A stretch of DNA of 22,932 bases from an uncultured Clostridia bacterium (GCA_947176675.1 CAMWRN010000008.1:1-22932), one strand, 5' to 3'. Counted from the stretch's first letter, positions 15,683 through 22,932 are shown. Numbers and translations: made by a program. The notes: a model not told the origin generated them from the sequence alone.

Positions 15683-17035
15683 ATGACGTTAGAAAATTTT
15701 AATTATCGCACTGACCCTTTGTTTTTACGAAACCGGTTTTCCGCTAATGCAGACAAATACGGTATTCCGATTGTCCCTAAATCGCAGTTTGTAAATTATG
15801 AACTGCAGGATTTAAGACTTTTAAGGTTCGACCAAGTTAAAAAAGACAACGGCGCACATGCTGACCGTATGGTTCATTTCTTTTTATATGATTACTTATT
15901 TGAGTCTTTATGGAAAAATCCTGAGCCTTTTGTCGAAGACATAAGCAAGTACCTCGGAGTGCTGACACCTGATTTCAGTATGTATATAGAAATGCCTGTC
16001 GCTGTGCAGCTGTACAATACCTTTCGCAACCGCTGGTGCGGAGCATATCTGAAGTCAAAGGGTCTGCGTGTTGTTCCTACGATCAACTGGAGCACTGAAG
16101 AAAGCTTTGATTTTTGCTTTGCGGGAGTTCCGAAAGGCTCAGCTGTTGCAGTATCAACGTATATGTTCCATGCACATAATAATCATGCTGAGCAAAAAGA
16201 CCTGTTCATGCGCGGATATCAGGAAATGCTTCGGCAAATAGAACCTGAACATATAATCTGCTACAGCGAACCGTTCAAAGAAATGACAGGCAATATTATC
16301 TATGTTGACTATGATTTAAGTTCATGGAAGCATATGGAAGATGACGCGGTCAAGAGCAACAGGGTCAAACACATAATTGGATATGCAAGCTGCTTGAACA
16401 AACCGATAATTACAAAAACAGGTTTTGTAATGAAAGGCGGAGGGAGTGCTTATGGCGGGGAATGGGTACCGAAAGATGCCAATTCAGAACGACTTTTAGG
16501 GGAACCAAATTCGTCTGCTGAAAATCGTGTTGAAAATCCTAACGGAAGTTATGATGTTAAAGATAATTACGATGAAAACGGACACGCAACACTTGAACGT
16601 CAATATACAGATCACGGAAAACCTTTTGCACACTCAAATCCTCACGATCATAAAATTGACTGGAGCAATGGTAAACCTGAATTTAGCGGTCCAATTAATT
16701 ATTTTGACGGTAATATCCCAGAACTAAAAAATTTTAAATCAGGAGATATACTTATGAAAGAAAATAATAAAAGCATATATAATCCCGATGACCATAAATT
16801 TGAAAATCTTTCGGAATTTAAATGTTATCTTTCCTGCGGTGCTAACGTTGGATTTAAATACAATAATACAGAGTATGGAATTGAAGGGCATAACAACAGC
16901 TTTGATATATGGATATACTACGGCGGCGATGTTGTCACGGGAATAACACTTGACGAAGTTTTAGATTATAAGCTTGACGGTGTTAAAATTAAGGATTTGA
17001 TATTAACTGCTGAGATTACCGAAAGAATTTTATAA
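15683..17035 (+). CDS. DUF4417 protein with His-rich toxin-like middle and small C-terminal domain
   Basis: Function unknown. The 450-residue product has three parts. Residues 1-212 match DUF4417, a family found mostly in Clostridia and their mobile elements (AVQLYNTFRNRWCGAYLKSKG, PTINWSTEESFDFCFAGVP, ending YVDYDLSSW). A glycine-rich KGGGSAYGGEW joins a middle part (about 250-350) with the cluster D-H311-GKPFA-H317-SNP-H321-D-H323, which looks like a polymorphic-toxin or phage-type C-terminal region. Residues 358-450 are a small domain (FKYNNTEYGIEGHNN, then LDEVLDYKLDGVKIKDLI) that resembles a stand-alone clostridial protein and has its own internal start. GGAGG precedes the first ATG. The gene is clearly more AT-rich than its neighbours, which suggests horizontal origin. 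Confidence 0.65.
   Translation: MTLENFNYRTDPLFLRNRFSANADKYGIPIVPKSQFVNYELQDLRLLRFDQVKKDNGAHADRMVHFFLYDYLFESLWKNPEPFVEDISKYLGVLTPDFSMYIEMPVAVQLYNTFRNRWCGAYLKSKGLRVVPTINWSTEESFDFCFAGVPKGSAVAVSTYMFHAHNNHAEQKDLFMRGYQEMLRQIEPEHIICYSEPFKEMTGNIIYVDYDLSSWKHMEDDAVKSNRVKHIIGYASCLNKPIITKTGFVMKGGGSAYGGEWVPKDANSERLLGEPNSSAENRVENPNGSYDVKDNYDENGHATLERQYTDHGKPFAHSNPHDHKIDWSNGKPEFSGPINYFDGNIPELKNFKSGDILMKENNKSIYNPDDHKFENLSEFKCYLSCGANVGFKYNNTEYGIEGHNNSFDIWIYYGGDVVTGITLDEVLDYKLDGVKIKDLILTAEITERIL
16754..17035 (+). CDS. Possible in-frame internal gene: 93-residue small protein
   Basis: Inside the longer gene, in the same frame, an ATG at 16754 (codon 358) follows AGGAG (16741-16745) at the ideal 8-base spacing. 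The product would be 93 residues: a charged start (MKENNKSIYNPDDHKFENL), a short helix (SEFKCYLSCG), a beta region with Y-N-N-T-E-Y, and a C-terminal LDEVLDYKLDGVKIKDLI. This layout is that of a separate small protein; immunity proteins and small phage-linked proteins can look alike, but no specific family is proved. It may be made separately from the full-length protein, or it may be a once-separate gene fused by loss of the upstream stop. Confidence 0.45.
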   Translation: MKENNKSIYNPDDHKFENLSEFKCYLSCGANVGFKYNNTEYGIEGHNNSFDIWIYYGGDVVTGITLDEVLDYKLDGVKIKDLILTAEITERIL

Positions 17036-17070
17036 ACACGTATAATTTTCAAATTTCCATGAAATTTAAC

Positions 17071-17099
17071 TTGCATTCGTCTCATATATATGGTATTAT
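17071..17099 (+). promoter_or_regulatory. Promoter for the nfeD-SPFH-ymdB genes
   Basis: TTGCAT (17071-17076), a 17-base spacer and TATTAT (17094-17099) preceded by TGG (extended -10). The inferred start is near 17106, 57 bases before the nfeD ATG. Confidence 0.7.
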
Positions 17100-17162
17100 T
17101 GATTTAAAGGTTCATTCCCTTTTTACGACATGATTTTCAAAAGTATAGAAAGGAGAACGAAT

Positions 17163-17609
17163 ATGGTTATATTCTGGATCATTTTTTTTATAGCCGCACT
17201 TCTGGTCGAAGCGGCCACCTTTGCGCTTGTGTCCATATGGTTTGCGGCGGGCGCGATGGGCGCTCTCATCACCGCTTCGCTGGGCGGAAATCTTACGCTC
17301 CAGCTTATTGTATTTGTCCTTATATCGGGTATACTATTGGCGTTTACACGTCCTTTGCTGAAAAAGCTTTTCCCCAACAAATTCATTCCCACCAATTCCG
17401 AGCTTGAAGTGGGAAAGACTGCCGTTGTAACAGAAGACATCTGCAACGAAACGGGCAAGGGCAGAGTCAGAGTGGGAGGCGTAAACTGGGCGGCTGTCTC
17501 CGCGGACGGTGCAAATATCCCCGAGGGCACAGTCGTTACGGTAACAGAGGTTCGTTCCGCAAAGCTTGCGGTCATTTTAAAAAGCGGCGAAAACGATACA
17601 AAAAATTAA
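17163..17609 (+). CDS. NfeD family membrane protein
   Basis: NfeD-type proteins pair with SPFH (stomatin/flotillin) proteins at membrane microdomains. The short form here, 148 residues, has three hydrophobic segments (about residues 2-22, 24-44 and 45-62) and a soluble C-terminal OB-fold from about 78 to 142 (LEVGKTAVVTEDI, GRVRVGGVNWAAVSADG, IPEGTVVTVTEVRSAKLAV). It has no serine protease domain, unlike long-form NfeD. The ATG at 17163 follows AAAGGAG and is preferred over 17130. The SPFH gene starts only 20 bases after its stop, so the two are surely co-transcribed. Confidence 0.85.
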   Translation: MVIFWIIFFIAALLVEAATFALVSIWFAAGAMGALITASLGGNLTLQLIVFVLISGILLAFTRPLLKKLFPNKFIPTNSELEVGKTAVVTEDICNETGKGRVRVGGVNWAAVSADGANIPEGTVVTVTEVRSAKLAVILKSGENDTKN

Positions 17610-17629
17610 TTTTGAAAGGTTGACGTTTT

Positions 17630-18619
17630 ATGCAGTATGTTTTTATCGGTCTTATCATTCTGGCTATCCTTATTCTTATTTCGGGAATCAAATTCGTTCC
17701 TCAGGCAAATGAGTATGTTGTGGAAAGACTGGGTACTTATTCCCGTTCCCTCCACGCTGGTCCACACTATGTAATGCCTTTTATCGAAAAGGTGGCGAAG
17801 AGGGTATCCGTAAAAGAACAGGTCGCTGATTTTAAGCCCCAGCCCGTTATCACAAAGGATAACGTTACCATGCAGATAGACACTGTCGTATTCTACCGCA
17901 TTACCGATTCAAAGCTTTACACATACGGCGTTGAACGTCCTTTGGCAGCGATAGAGAATCTTACCGCAACGACTCTCCGTAACATCATAGGCGAACTTGA
18001 GCTGGACTCTACCCTCACTTCCAGAGACGTTATCAACGCAAAGATAACCGCTATTCTTGACGAAGCCACAGACCCATGGGGTATCAAGGTAAACCGCGTT
18101 GAGCTGAAAAACATTATCCCTCCAAGAGAAATACAGGACTCCATGGAACGTCAGATGAAAGCGGAACGCGAAAGACGTGAAAAGATACTTCAGGCTGAGG
18201 GTGAAAAGAAGTCTCAGGTGCTTGTGGCTGAAGGTGAAAAGGAATCCAAGATACTCCGCGCCGAAGCCGACAAGGAAGCGGAAATTCTTCGTGCTGAGGC
18301 TGAAAAGCAGGCTATGATCCTACATGCGGACGCTGTAAGACAGCAGAAAATACTTGAAGCACAGGGTGAAGCGGAATCCATTCAGATGGTTCAGAACGCC
18401 CTTGCGGAAAGCCTTGTTCGTCTTAACCAGTCCAATCCTCAGGACAACGTTATCGCTCTCAAAAGTCTCGAAGCCTTTGCAAAAGCCGCCGACGGCAGAG
18501 CGACAAAGATCATTATTCCCTCGGAAATCCAGGGACTTGCAGGACTTGTTACCTCTATTAAAGAGATCGCGGCAAACAATGCACAGCAGGCACAGTCTCA
18601 GAAACCTCAGAACAAGTGA
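17630..18619 (+). CDS. SPFH/stomatin family protein (QmcA-like)
   Basis: SPFH proteins form large oligomeric rings or cages on the membrane, with NfeD partners and proteases. The 329-residue product has an N-terminal membrane segment (about residues 1-20), the SPFH domain (about 20-185, with VPQANEYVVERLGTYSR and the VDTVVFYRI-type strand), then a helical region. Residues 189-254 are six perfect 11-residue units beginning AEGEK, AEGEK, AEADK, AEAEK, ADAVR and AQGEA, which fit a hendecad coiled coil. A further helix and a Gln-rich tail follow. AAAGG lies before the ATG. Its pairing with the upstream nfeD is the usual arrangement. Confidence 0.9.
   Translation: MQYVFIGLIILAILILISGIKFVPQANEYVVERLGTYSRSLHAGPHYVMPFIEKVAKRVSVKEQVADFKPQPVITKDNVTMQIDTVVFYRITDSKLYTYGVERPLAAIENLTATTLRNIIGELELDSTLTSRDVINAKITAILDEATDPWGIKVNRVELKNIIPPREIQDSMERQMKAERERREKILQAEGEKKSQVLVAEGEKESKILRAEADKEAEILRAEAEKQAMILHADAVRQQKILEAQGEAESIQMVQNALAESLVRLNQSNPQDNVIALKSLEAFAKAADGRATKIIIPSEIQGLAGLVTSIKEIAANNAQQAQSQKPQNK
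18194..18391 (+). repeat. Six 33-bp coding units for hendecad coiled coil
   Basis: Codons 189-254 of the SPFH gene split without gaps into six 11-codon units, each starting with Ala-(Glu/Asp/Gln). The DNA is diverged between units, so it is an old protein-level repeat and not a recent tandem expansion. Confidence 0.75.
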
Positions 18620-18625
18620 TACTGC

Positions 18626-18664
18626 GGGCGGTGAAGCATATTACTTCGCCGCCCGATTTGTTTC
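18626..18664 (+). terminator. Probable terminator between the SPFH gene and ymdB
   Basis: An 11-bp stem (18626-18636 with 18644-18654; GGGCGG/CCGCCC plus GAAG/CTTC and one G-U) has a 7-base loop and the tail GATTTGTTTC. The T run is interrupted, so ymdB may get read-through; no separate ymdB promoter was found. Confidence 0.5.
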
Positions 18665-18698
18665 AAATATCTAAAACATTTTTTGAAAGGATAATTAT

Positions 18699-19466
18699 AT
18701 GAACTTACTTTTTCTCGGCGACGTTGTGGGAGAGATTGGCTGTAATTTTGTGGGCGAAAAGCTTCGGGGACTGAAAAAATTCTACAATGCCGAAGTGGCT
18801 GTAGTCAACGGAGAAAACAGCGCAAACGGCAACGGCATTACCCCTAATTCGGCGAAATACCTTTTTTCTCACGGCGCAGATATTATCACCACAGGCAATC
18901 ACTGCTACCGCCGCAGAGAGATATACGAAACACTTAACAGAGAAGAAATGCTGCTTCGTCCGGCAAATTTTCCCGAGGGCAATCCGGGTCACGGAGTCTG
19001 CCTGTACGACATGGGACGATGCAAAATTGCAGTGATAAACCTTATGGGTACTGTTTATATGGAATCTCTGGATAATCCTTTTTCCACAGTTGACAGACTT
19101 CTCGGTGAAATTGATACTCCAAATATATTTGTGGATTTTCACGCAGAAGCCACAGGCGAAAAAAAAGCAATGGGATTTTATCTTGCGGGAAAGGTCACTG
19201 CTGTTTTCGGTACTCATACTCATGTTCAAACTGCTGACGAAATGATACTTTCAGGTCACACGGGATACATCACCGACGCGGGTATGTGCGGTCCGGAGCT
19301 TTCTGTACTGGGAGTAAAAACCGAGATCGCTATCGAAAAGCAGCGTTTTCATGCTCCCGTAAGATTCACCGAATCGGATAATCCTCCCTTTATTAACGGA
19401 GTAATGGTCGAATTTGACCAAAATAATGGTAAATGTGTTACAATTGAACGGTTGATTATTAGATAA
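18699..19466 (+). CDS. ymdB: YmdB family metallophosphoesterase
   Basis: YmdB of B. subtilis is a 2',3'-cyclic-nucleotide phosphodiesterase that affects the choice between motility and biofilm. The 255-residue product has the family motifs in order: FLGDVVGEIG (about 4-13, metal-binding Asp), VVNGENSANGNGIT (about 37-50), TTGNHCYRRREIYE (about 66-79), VDFHAEATGEKKAMG (about 144-158) and FGTHTHVQTADE (about 168-179). These supply the expected Asp, Glu, Asn and His ligands. The third motif has CYRR where many members have xWDK, a minor difference. AAAGGA lies before the ATG. It is followed by spoVS, a neighbour conserved in Firmicutes, which supports the call. Confidence 0.9.
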   Translation: MNLLFLGDVVGEIGCNFVGEKLRGLKKFYNAEVAVVNGENSANGNGITPNSAKYLFSHGADIITTGNHCYRRREIYETLNREEMLLRPANFPEGNPGHGVCLYDMGRCKIAVINLMGTVYMESLDNPFSTVDRLLGEIDTPNIFVDFHAEATGEKKAMGFYLAGKVTAVFGTHTHVQTADEMILSGHTGYITDAGMCGPELSVLGVKTEIAIEKQRFHAPVRFTESDNPPFINGVMVEFDQNNGKCVTIERLIIR

Positions 19467-19490
19467 AATTCCGAAAATATTTATTTGCTA

Positions 19491-19519
19491 TTGTAACCTT
19501 TTTAAATATGTTGTATAAT
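19491..19519 (+). promoter_or_regulatory. Promoter for spoVS
   Basis: TTGTAA (19491-19496), a 17-base spacer and a perfect TATAAT (19514-19519). This is a vegetative sigma-A pattern; a sigma-H-like pattern, as known for B. subtilis spoVS, was not evident. Confidence 0.7.
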
Positions 19520-19592
19520 GATAGATACTATAATATTAATATAATTGTTAAAATATTCAATATTGATTACAAAAATTTAGGAGGGCTTTCCA

Positions 19593-19853
19593 GTGGAGGT
19601 TTTAAAAGTTTCGGCGCGGTCTTTTCCGAATTCCGTCGCAGGAGCGATCGCAAGCGTTATGAAAGAACAGGAAACAGTTGAAGTTCAGGCAGTAGGTGCG
19701 GGAGCGGCAAATCAAGCTATAAAAGCTATTGCCATAGCAAGAGGATACTTAGCTCCCGTTGGCATAAATCTTGTTTGTTATCCTGCTTTTGCCAATGTTA
19801 CAATTGACGGAGAGGTAAGAACGGCTATTCGTTTGATTTGCGAGAAAAAATAA
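19593..19853 (+). CDS. spoVS: Stage V sporulation protein S (SpoVS)
   Basis: SpoVS is a small Alba-like protein needed in B. subtilis for proper stage V sporulation; its exact molecular role is unsettled. The 86-residue product matches the family across its length: EVLKVSARSFPNSVAGAIA at the start, VQAVGAGAANQAIKAIAIAR in the middle, and GEVRTAIRLIC near the end. It starts with GTG at 19593, with TAGGAGGGC 7-10 bases upstream and no closer ATG. It has its own promoter and a strong bidirectional terminator. Its presence points to a spore-former or a descendant of one. Confidence 0.92.
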   Translation: MEVLKVSARSFPNSVAGAIASVMKEQETVEVQAVGAGAANQAIKAIAIARGYLAPVGINLVCYPAFANVTIDGEVRTAIRLICEKK

Positions 19854-19867
19854 ATTTTAATGTAAAA

Positions 19868-19907
19868 AATAAAAAGAGGTACGGAAATATCCGTACCTCT
19901 TTTTATT
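19868..19907. terminator. Bidirectional terminator between spoVS and the minus-strand genes
   Basis: A perfect 17-bp inverted repeat (19868-19884 with 19891-19907) with a 6-base loop has T runs at the 3' end on both strands. It can stop spoVS transcripts going right and the DUF4870-like gene going left. Confidence 0.92.
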
Positions 19908-19915
19908 GGATTTGA

Positions 19916-20254
19916 TTACTTGATAAGCTCAACACCGCCAAGAATGGGAATGCCCTTTCTTATACCCTTGTTTGCGTTTACCGCGTTCATAATAGCAAAA
20001 ACAAGAGTTGCGATACCGATAATAGGACTCGCGATCCAACCGAGGATAGGAATAATAAGTACCACGCTTGTCGCAATGTACATAAGCAGGATCAGCAATC
20101 CCTGATTTGCATAGAACTTTCCGTACTGAGAGTTCTGGCAGCATACCAACGGCAGGAAAAACAGGATCGGAATAAAGATCTGAAGAATAGCTGCAAGCAG
20201 AACCATATTCTTGTTCTGCTGCACATCGCTCTGGTCAAAATAAGTTTCGTTCAT
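19916..20254 (-). CDS. Small multi-pass membrane protein, DUF4870-like
   Basis: Function unknown. The 112-residue product has a polar N terminus (MNETYFDQSDVQQNKN), then three hydrophobic segments (about residues 17-38, 52-72 and 73-91). The second is introduced by YGKFYANQGLLILL, which matches the DUF4870 pattern of H/Y-x2-QgL before a helix, and the last is followed by NAVNANKGIRKGIPILGGVELI. A run of AAGGGG lies about 10 bases before the ATG. It is 73 bases after serA with no clear terminator between, so it may be read from the serC promoter or from its own. Confidence 0.6.
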   Translation of the reverse strand: MNETYFDQSDVQQNKNMVLLAAILQIFIPILFFLPLVCCQNSQYGKFYANQGLLILLMYIATSVVLIIPILGWIASPIIGIATLVFAIMNAVNANKGIRKGIPILGGVELIK

Positions 20255-20327
20255 AATAAATAACCCCTTTCCCGGAACAAAGTCCCGACGAATTATCCCC
20301 GATAGATTTTTTGAGGATAACCGTTTT

Positions 20328-21491
20328 TTACTTAATGATTCTGATTTTTATAACACTGTCAACAGCGGCAAGCTTGTTGACAATATCATCGTTAATATCG
20401 CCCGCAGCGTCAAGCATTGTGTAAGCATAATCCTTTTTGGACTTGCTCACCATATTGTCGATATTTATGCCTGCATTGCCGAGAGCGGTTGTGAGATGTG
20501 AAATAACTGCAGGAATATTCTTGTGCATTACACAAATTTTTGTACCGGCAGCATTCATTTCAGCGTCGGGATAGTTAACGGAGTTCTTGATATTTCCGTT
20601 TTCAATGTAATCGATAAGCTCCAGAGCAGCCATCATAGCGCAGTTGTCCTCCGACTCGGGAGTAGAAGCTCCGAGGTGAGGAATAGCAATAACGTTCTTA
20701 ACGCCCAGAACTTCATCGCTGGGGAAATCAACAACGTAAGCAGATACTTTTCCGCTTTCAAGAGCAGCTATTATTGCTGAATTGTCAACAAGCTCGCCTC
20801 TTGCAAAGTTGAGAATGCGAACTCCGTCTTTCATCATAGCAATTGTATCATTGTTGATAGTACCCTTTGTATCTGCATTATATGGAACGTGGATAGTGAT
20901 GTAATCGGAAGCAGCATAAACGTCTTTAACGTCGGCAGCAGCCTTTACTGCGGGATTAAGTCCGAGAGCAGCTTTAACGGAAAGGTAAGGATCATAGCCG
21001 ATTACTTTCATTCCGAGAGCGACTGCTGCGTTTGCAACCAATACGCCGATAGCGCCGAGACCGATAACGCCCAAAGTTTTGCCCATTATTTCAGGACCGG
21101 CAAACTGTCCCTTGCCCTTTTCAACCATTTTGCCGACTTCTGCGCCGTTGCCCTTGAGGGTCTGAGCCCAAGCCATAGCCTCGGGAACCTTACGGGAAGA
21201 AATGAGCATTCCCGCAATAACAAGCTCCTTAACCGCGTTTGCGTTTGCTCCGGGAGTGTTGAAAACAACGATACCCTGCTCAGCGCACTTGTCAACGGGA
21301 ATATTGTTTACTCCTGCGCCGGCACGGGCAATAGCAAGCAGATTGGGAGCGAACTCCATGTCGTGCATTGCCGCGGAACGAACCATAATTGCATCGGGGT
21401 TAGCGACCTCGTCGGCAATGTTGTATTTTGCGGTATCGAAATTATCGGTACCGTATTTTGAAATTTTATTCAAAGTCTGAATATTGAACAT
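20328..21491 (-). CDS. serA: D-3-phosphoglycerate dehydrogenase with C-terminal ACT domain
   Basis: SerA oxidises 3-phosphoglycerate to 3-phosphohydroxypyruvate, the first step of serine synthesis, using NAD. The 387-residue product has an N-terminal substrate domain split around a Rossmann domain with GVIGLGAIGVLVANAA (about 139-154), catalytic R231 in LNFARGELVD, H272 in IPHLGAST, and a C-terminal ACT domain from about 315 (NIPAVISHLTTALGNAGINIDNM) that usually mediates serine feedback. The ATG at 21491 is preferred: GAAAGG lies 11 bases upstream, while the TTG at 21500 would have only 2 bases of spacing. It is the last gene of a serC-DUF6440-serA group. Confidence 0.92.
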   Translation of the reverse strand: MFNIQTLNKISKYGTDNFDTAKYNIADEVANPDAIMVRSAAMHDMEFAPNLLAIARAGAGVNNIPVDKCAEQGIVVFNTPGANANAVKELVIAGMLISSRKVPEAMAWAQTLKGNGAEVGKMVEKGKGQFAGPEIMGKTLGVIGLGAIGVLVANAAVALGMKVIGYDPYLSVKAALGLNPAVKAAADVKDVYAASDYITIHVPYNADTKGTINNDTIAMMKDGVRILNFARGELVDNSAIIAALESGKVSAYVVDFPSDEVLGVKNVIAIPHLGASTPESEDNCAMMAALELIDYIENGNIKNSVNYPDAEMNAAGTKICVMHKNIPAVISHLTTALGNAGINIDNMVSKSKKDYAYTMLDAAGDINDDIVNKLAAVDSVIKIRIIK

Positions 21492-21541
21492 TTCTATCAA
21501 AACCTTTCTATAGCTTTTGTGATTGTTTCATGTAAAACATT

Positions 21542-21736
21542 TTATTCGCCGATTTTAAAACCGACGCCTTGACTGTCCGCTATCACGGGTTTACCGTCAC
21601 GGTCAAGCAGTGGAGTGAGACCCCCTGAATAGCCGTCCTCGCGGTAAAGGTAATTCACGCCTGTTTCGGTATCCACCCATACTTCCATGATACTCACAGC
21701 GCCCTGTTTGTATATTCTTTTAAATCTGTCAGCCAT
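21542..21736 (-). CDS. Small DUF6440 family protein between serC and serA
   Basis: Function unknown. The 64-residue soluble product matches the DUF6440 pattern: RFKRIYKQG at the start, then VDTETGVNYLYREDGYSGGLTPLLDRDGKPV. It begins at an ATG on the minus strand with GGAGGAATT-type ribosome-site sequence just upstream, and it lies 59 bases after serC and 50 bases before serA. No promoter or terminator is apparent on either side, so it is probably part of the serine operon, though the family also occurs in unrelated contexts. Confidence 0.75.
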   Translation of the reverse strand: MADRFKRIYKQGAVSIMEVWVDTETGVNYLYREDGYSGGLTPLLDRDGKPVIADSQGVGFKIGE

Positions 21737-21795
21737 TTTAATTCCTCCAAATCAATTTTATAATTGTTGGAATTGCAGTAAAACAGACTCTGCAA

Positions 21796-22878
21796 TTATG
21801 CATTCTCAGCTTCAAATTTCTTCATGAATTCAACAAGCTTTTCAACGCCCTCAATAGGCATAGCGTTATAGATAGAAGCTCTCATACCACCGACGGAACG
21901 GTGTCCCTTGAGGTTCTCAAAGCCGGCAGCCTTTGCCTCCTTAACGAACTTAGCGTCCAGCTCCTCGTTGCCTGTTACGAAAGGAACGTTCATGAGCGAA
22001 CGGTCTTTCTTTTCAACAGTACCCTTGAAAAGATTACTCTGGTCGAGGAAATCGTAAAGGATAGCAGCTTTTTTCTCATTGTGCTTCTTCATAGCTTCGA
22101 GACCGCCCATTTTCTTTATCCACTTGAATACCTTACCGCAGATGTAAATACCGTAGCAGGGAGGTGTGTTGTAAAGGCTGTCGTTGTCTGCCTGAGTTTT
22201 CCATTTCAGCATAGTGGGTGTTCCGGGGAGAACGTCGTCTCTGATAAGATCCTCACGGATAATAGCGATAACAACGCCTGCGGGACCGATATTCTTCTGT
22301 ACTCCGCCGTAGATAACGCCGTACTTTGTAACGTCAACAGGCTCGGAAAGGAAACAGGAGGAAACGTCCGCAACAAGGTCTTTTCCCTTTGTATTGGGAA
22401 GCTGCCAGAACTTTGTACCGTAAATGGTGTTGTTCTCGCAGATGTAAACATAGTCTGCATCATCGGGAATAGCGAGATCGGAGCAGTCGGGGATGTAGGA
22501 GAAAGTTTTGTCTGCGGAGGAAGCAACGTCCACAGCTTCACCGTAAAGCTTAGCCTCCTGGAAAGCTTTTTTAGCCCACTGACCTGTGATGATGTAAGCG
22601 GCTTTCTTGTTTTTCATAAGATTCATGGGAACAGCCGCAAACTGCTGGGAAGCGCCGCCCTGAAGGAACAGAACCTTGTAGTTGTCGGGAATATTCATAA
22701 GATCACGGATATCCTTTTCCGCGTCCTTGATTATCTCGTCGTAAGCCTTGGAACGGTGGGACATTTCCATAACGGACATGCCCGTACCCTTATAGTCGAG
22801 CATTTCATCTGCCGCTTCTTTAAGGACTTCCTCGGGAAGAACAGCGGGACCTGCGCTGAAGTTATAAACTCTGGACAT
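21796..22878 (-). CDS. serC: Phosphoserine aminotransferase
   Basis: SerC converts 3-phosphohydroxypyruvate and glutamate to phosphoserine and 2-oxoglutarate with pyridoxal phosphate, the second step of serine synthesis. The 360-residue product has the family start MSRVYNFSAGPAVLPEEVL, the phosphate/PLP region FLQGGASQQF (about 70-79), the catalytic lysine K195 in GGVQKNIGPAG, and C-terminal RSVGGMRASIYNAMP (about 329-343). The ATG at 22878 is chosen because GGAGG lies 9 bases upstream; an earlier frame start at 22920 would run through the promoter. It is the first gene of the minus-strand operon and acts directly after SerA. No serB is in the window. Confidence 0.95.
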   Translation of the reverse strand: MSRVYNFSAGPAVLPEEVLKEAADEMLDYKGTGMSVMEMSHRSKAYDEIIKDAEKDIRDLMNIPDNYKVLFLQGGASQQFAAVPMNLMKNKKAAYIITGQWAKKAFQEAKLYGEAVDVASSADKTFSYIPDCSDLAIPDDADYVYICENNTIYGTKFWQLPNTKGKDLVADVSSCFLSEPVDVTKYGVIYGGVQKNIGPAGVVIAIIREDLIRDDVLPGTPTMLKWKTQADNDSLYNTPPCYGIYICGKVFKWIKKMGGLEAMKKHNEKKAAILYDFLDQSNLFKGTVEKKDRSLMNVPFVTGNEELDAKFVKEAKAAGFENLKGHRSVGGMRASIYNAMPIEGVEKLVEFMKKFEAENA

Positions 22879-22911
22879 TTTAAAAGACCTCCAAAAAAGT
22901 AATGAAAAATA

Positions 22912-22917
22912 ATTATA
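22912..22917 (-). promoter_or_regulatory. Likely -10 box of the serC-serA operon
   Basis: A perfect TATAAT on the minus strand lies 34 bases ahead of the serC ATG. The matching -35 would fall beyond the window edge (about 22935-22940), so the promoter cannot be confirmed here. Confidence 0.5.
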
Positions 22918-22932
22918 CAAATCAATTATATC

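Noticed and set aside
21901..22902. 333-codon open frame on the plus strand opposite serC
   Set aside because: It is the antisense of a complete, motif-rich serC. Long antisense frames arise from the codon bias of conserved genes.

Overview
The window looks like chromosomal core sequence from a Gram-positive, spore-former-related Clostridia, most likely a Ruminococcus-type member of the Oscillospiraceae. The reasons are sigma-A promoters (TTGNNN-17-TATAAT), strong AAAGGAG-type ribosome sites, a T-box leader, SpoVS, a DUF4321 protein in front of mreB, a DUF6440 protein and Firmicutes-style ZapA. This assignment is inference from gene content; no rRNA is present. No tRNA, CRISPR array, insertion sequence or complete prophage is visible.

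Layout, plus strand. 1-434 holds no convincing gene but has a structured-RNA-like fold, a second hairpin, an intrinsic terminator and then the zapA promoter. 441-3423 carries zapA, a U32 peptidase-family protein (RlhA/TrhP-like) and a small DUF4321 membrane protein, closed by a strong terminator. 3623-8505 is the elongation cluster mreB-mreC-mreD-PBP2, with its own promoter; between mreB and mreC are two mutually exclusive hairpins, one covering the mreC ribosome site. 8680-10505 has a promoter, a MinD-like ATPase, a methylglyoxal synthase homologue whose catalytic Asp is Ala, and a small ABM-like protein.

10651-15516 is a T-box-controlled operon. A consensus promoter leads into a well-formed T-box with an overlapping Asp/His specifier (GACAC), followed by a HELGH metallopeptidase-like gene, hisS, a membrane-anchored unknown gene and aspS. 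The two non-synthetase genes look AT-richer than hisS and aspS and are the unusual cargo. 15540-17035 is an AT-rich accessory gene: a DUF4417 protein with a His-rich toxin-like middle and a C-terminal small domain that has its own internal ribosome site and ATG. 17071-19853 carries NfeD, an SPFH/stomatin protein with six 11-residue repeats, a YmdB-type phosphodiesterase and spoVS.

Minus strand. A 17-bp bidirectional terminator (19868-19907) separates spoVS from converging genes. Read leftwards from the right edge these are serC, a DUF6440 protein and serA (serine biosynthesis), then a small DUF4870-like membrane protein.

Functionally the window joins cell-shape and division genes (ZapA, MreBCD, PBP2, MinD), amino-acid-responsive synthetases, a membrane-microdomain pair (NfeD/SPFH) and serine synthesis. 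The points most worth a second look are the composite DUF4417 gene with a probable internal second product, the T-box controlling a metallopeptidase-like gene, the mreB-mreC RNA switch candidate, the MgsA active-site change and the unexplained RNA-like structure at the left edge.
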